A DNA stretch of 6,658 bases from Firmicutes bacterium UBA2595 (GTDB lineage: Bacteria; Bacillota; Thermincolia; Thermincolales; UBA2595), in assembly GCA_002339745.1 (NCBI GenBank), contig DDKP01000079.1:1328-7985 (forward strand), in the 5' to 3' direction. This document shows, piece after piece, positions 5,514 through 6,658 of this stretch (the stretch's first letter is position 1; every line of letters begins with the position of its first letter). The translations under genes were made by a program, and so were the position numbers. Under the pieces are notes generated by a model, which was not told the origin of the DNA, ran no database searches, and worked only from the letters and a program-made list of their open reading frames with translations.

Positions 5514-6658
5514 TTATTTGTACAGGATTTCTGCCCTGTAGCCTGTAGCCGGCGCCGGCGAAGCGGTATGGGCCTCCCCGCCGTAGAACCAGATCATTGC
5601 CTTACGGGTTCCTTTGGTAAAAGTTACGGAGTAGAAGTTTGAGCCGGCAGCCGGGGCTGCTGAAGCCATCGTCCAGCCGTTGGCTGTCATTTCAGTACTG
5701 TAGAAATTCCAGACAGCGTCACCGGTTACATTTGTGCGGCGGTTGGAGATAACAACTTTTCCTCCCACCAGGAACTCATCCGGCATCCAGGATTCACCGG
5801 CCCAAAGACGGGCGTCTTCCGGCATCGACCAGATAAATCCACTGTACAGCGGGATATCTGACGGGACAGTTTCTGCAAAGTATACATTGTGGCCCTGGTG
5901 GTGGCATGCCGCACACTGCTTATTGTCAGTGCTGATGGCGCCGTATACAAGCGGGTTGGTGGACAGAGTAGCGTCATGGCATGTGGCACACGAAAGAGTC
6001 TTTGTCTGAGTCGCTGTATTCTCTATGTGTTCGTTGTACAGGTTATTGTTATGGCAGGTGGTACATTTACTGTCCAGATTGGTTGTATCGTGAATCGGCC
6101 CATGGCCGTCGGAACCTACTTTATGGCAGGCTTCGCAGTTCTTCTGCTTATCGGCAATGGCCTGTTGAACCTGGGTGTTAGCAGTGATATGACAGGTGCC
6201 GCAAGTATACTTATTCCCTGTAGAATCAGTATGCCGGTAGTGTTCACGGGTTAAGGACCGCTCGTGGCAAACCTTGCAGGCCTCAAAGGTAGTGGTGGTA
6301 ATATGGTAGGAAGAACTGTCTATTGAATGAGTCGGGACTTTATAGCTGTATGCAGCAGTGTGGCAGTCCTCACATTTTGGTTGCCATCGGCCTCCGTGGT
6401 CCCATGCGTAAACAAGCAAATCCGGACCATGCTCCCACCACCCGTGACAGCCGCGGCAGTCTTCAATTGGCTGGCTGCCCCCGTGGCATGCATCACAATT
6501 GTTCATCGGGTGTTTGGGAACGGGGTAACCCTGATGACAATCGGCACATTTAAGGGTAACCGGCATATCCGGGTAATAACAGGACACAGAACCCCTGGTC
6601 CCCGCAGGATCCCTCACTTCAAGGTAGACGTTATTTATTCCCTCAGGGGGGGGCTGGG
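5514..6658 (-). CDS. Secreted multiheme cytochrome c with heme-free C-terminal domain, 5'-truncated
   Basis: The frame stays open to the window edge (upstream codons read QPPPEGINNVYLEV), so the GTG at 6617 is internal and the signal peptide is not visible. Numbering from that GTG, ten CxxCH heme sites occur with first Cys at 24, 41, 54, 82, 114, 139, 161, 185, 210 and 235. Twelve further His residues in the heme region could supply distal ligands for bis-His hemes. Hemes 1-4 are irregular and set among aromatics (GWWEHGP, YAWDHGGRW); hemes 5-10 repeat every 22-25 residues. From about residue 254 a heme-free domain begins at SDIPLYSG. It contains VWNFYSTEMTANGW (302-315), FTKGTRKAMIWFYGGE (333-348) and a final strand YRAEILYK. 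Such cytochromes act outside the cytoplasmic membrane as multi-electron conduits; heme attachment needs cytochrome c maturation proteins not seen here. The electron donor and acceptor are unknown. The gene ends in its own terminator. Confidence 0.9.
   Translation of the reverse strand, partial: QPPPEGINNVYLEVRDPAGTRGSVSCYYPDMPVTLKCADCHQGYPVPKHPMNNCDACHGGSQPIEDCRGCHGWWEHGPDLLVYAWDHGGRWQPKCEDCHTAAYSYKVPTHSIDSSSYHITTTTFEACKVCHERSLTREHYRHTDSTGNKYTCGTCHITANTQVQQAIADKQKNCEACHKVGSDGHGPIHDTTNLDSKCTTCHNNNLYNEHIENTATQTKTLSCATCHDATLSTNPLVYGAISTDNKQCAACHHQGHNVYFAETVPSDIPLYSGFIWSMPEDARLWAGESWMPDEFLVGGKVVISNRRTNVTGDAVWNFYSTEMTANGWTMASAAPAAGSNFYSVTFTKGTRKAMIWFYGGEAHTASPAPATGYRAEILYK
5901..6278 (-). repeat. 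Tandem heme-repeat array in the cytochrome (hemes 5-10)
   Basis: Six CxxCH units begin at residues 114, 139, 161, 185, 210 and 235 (from the GTG at 6617), with spacings 25, 22, 24, 25 and 25. Units 5, 7, 8 and 10 contain an extra His after the motif, usually within about 12 residues (ERSLTREHYRH, KVGSDGHGPIH, NNNLYNEH, HQGH); units 6 and 9 contain none before the next motif. This is repetition at protein level; the DNA of the units is diverged, so any duplication is old. Confidence 0.7.

Noticed and set aside
5734..6254. Overlapping + strand frames opposite the cytochrome
   Set aside because: They arise from the repeated Cys/His codons of the heme motifs read in antisense, and they contain no recognisable domain.

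Overview
The window reads as bacterial chromosome, most likely from a Gram-positive anaerobe of the Clostridia/Peptococcaceae kind. This rests on strong AGGAGG/AGGTGA ribosome binding sites, GTG starts, a SigA-type promoter with a 17-bp spacer, moderate GC, and an OFA-family carrier and a multiheme c-type cytochrome in the same region. The taxon is an inference; no rRNA or other marker gene is present.

Layout. Two genes lie on the + strand: the 3' part of an OFA-family (oxalate/formate antiporter-like) MFS transporter (1-891), a hairpin terminator (922-949), and a small class I SAM-dependent methyltransferase resembling the METTL21/ETFB-lysine methyltransferase group (994-1659). Its last 9 bases overlap the end of the convergent gene. 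Everything after that is on the - strand. A TetR-family regulator (4149-4784) and a rifampin-phosphotransferase-like, PEP-synthase-related dikinase (1651-4149) form a translationally coupled two-gene operon with a TGATG junction. A good promoter precedes them (-35 at 4877-4882, -10 at 4854-4859), and repeated GTCAT half-sites overlap its -10, so self-repression is likely. Next upstream is an unrecognised 102-residue protein (4961-5269) with its own strong ribosome binding site, separated from the TetR promoter by a probable intrinsic terminator. A roughly 190-bp AT-rich gap and a convincing terminator (5460-5499) follow. Last comes the 3' part of a secreted multiheme cytochrome c (5514 to beyond 6658) with ten CxxCH motifs and a heme-free C-terminal domain.

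How the parts may work together. The TetR-dikinase pair looks like a ligand-inducible unit: an ATP-grasp domain, a middle domain and a phospho-His swivel domain are present, but the PEP/pyruvate barrel of true PEP synthase is absent. This is the architecture of enzymes that phosphorylate a small molecule such as rifampin. The cytochrome suggests respiratory or extracellular electron transfer, and the OFA carrier suggests uptake or exchange of a small carboxylate. Nothing in the sequence ties these neighbours into one pathway. I see no mobile element, CRISPR array, tRNA or rRNA.
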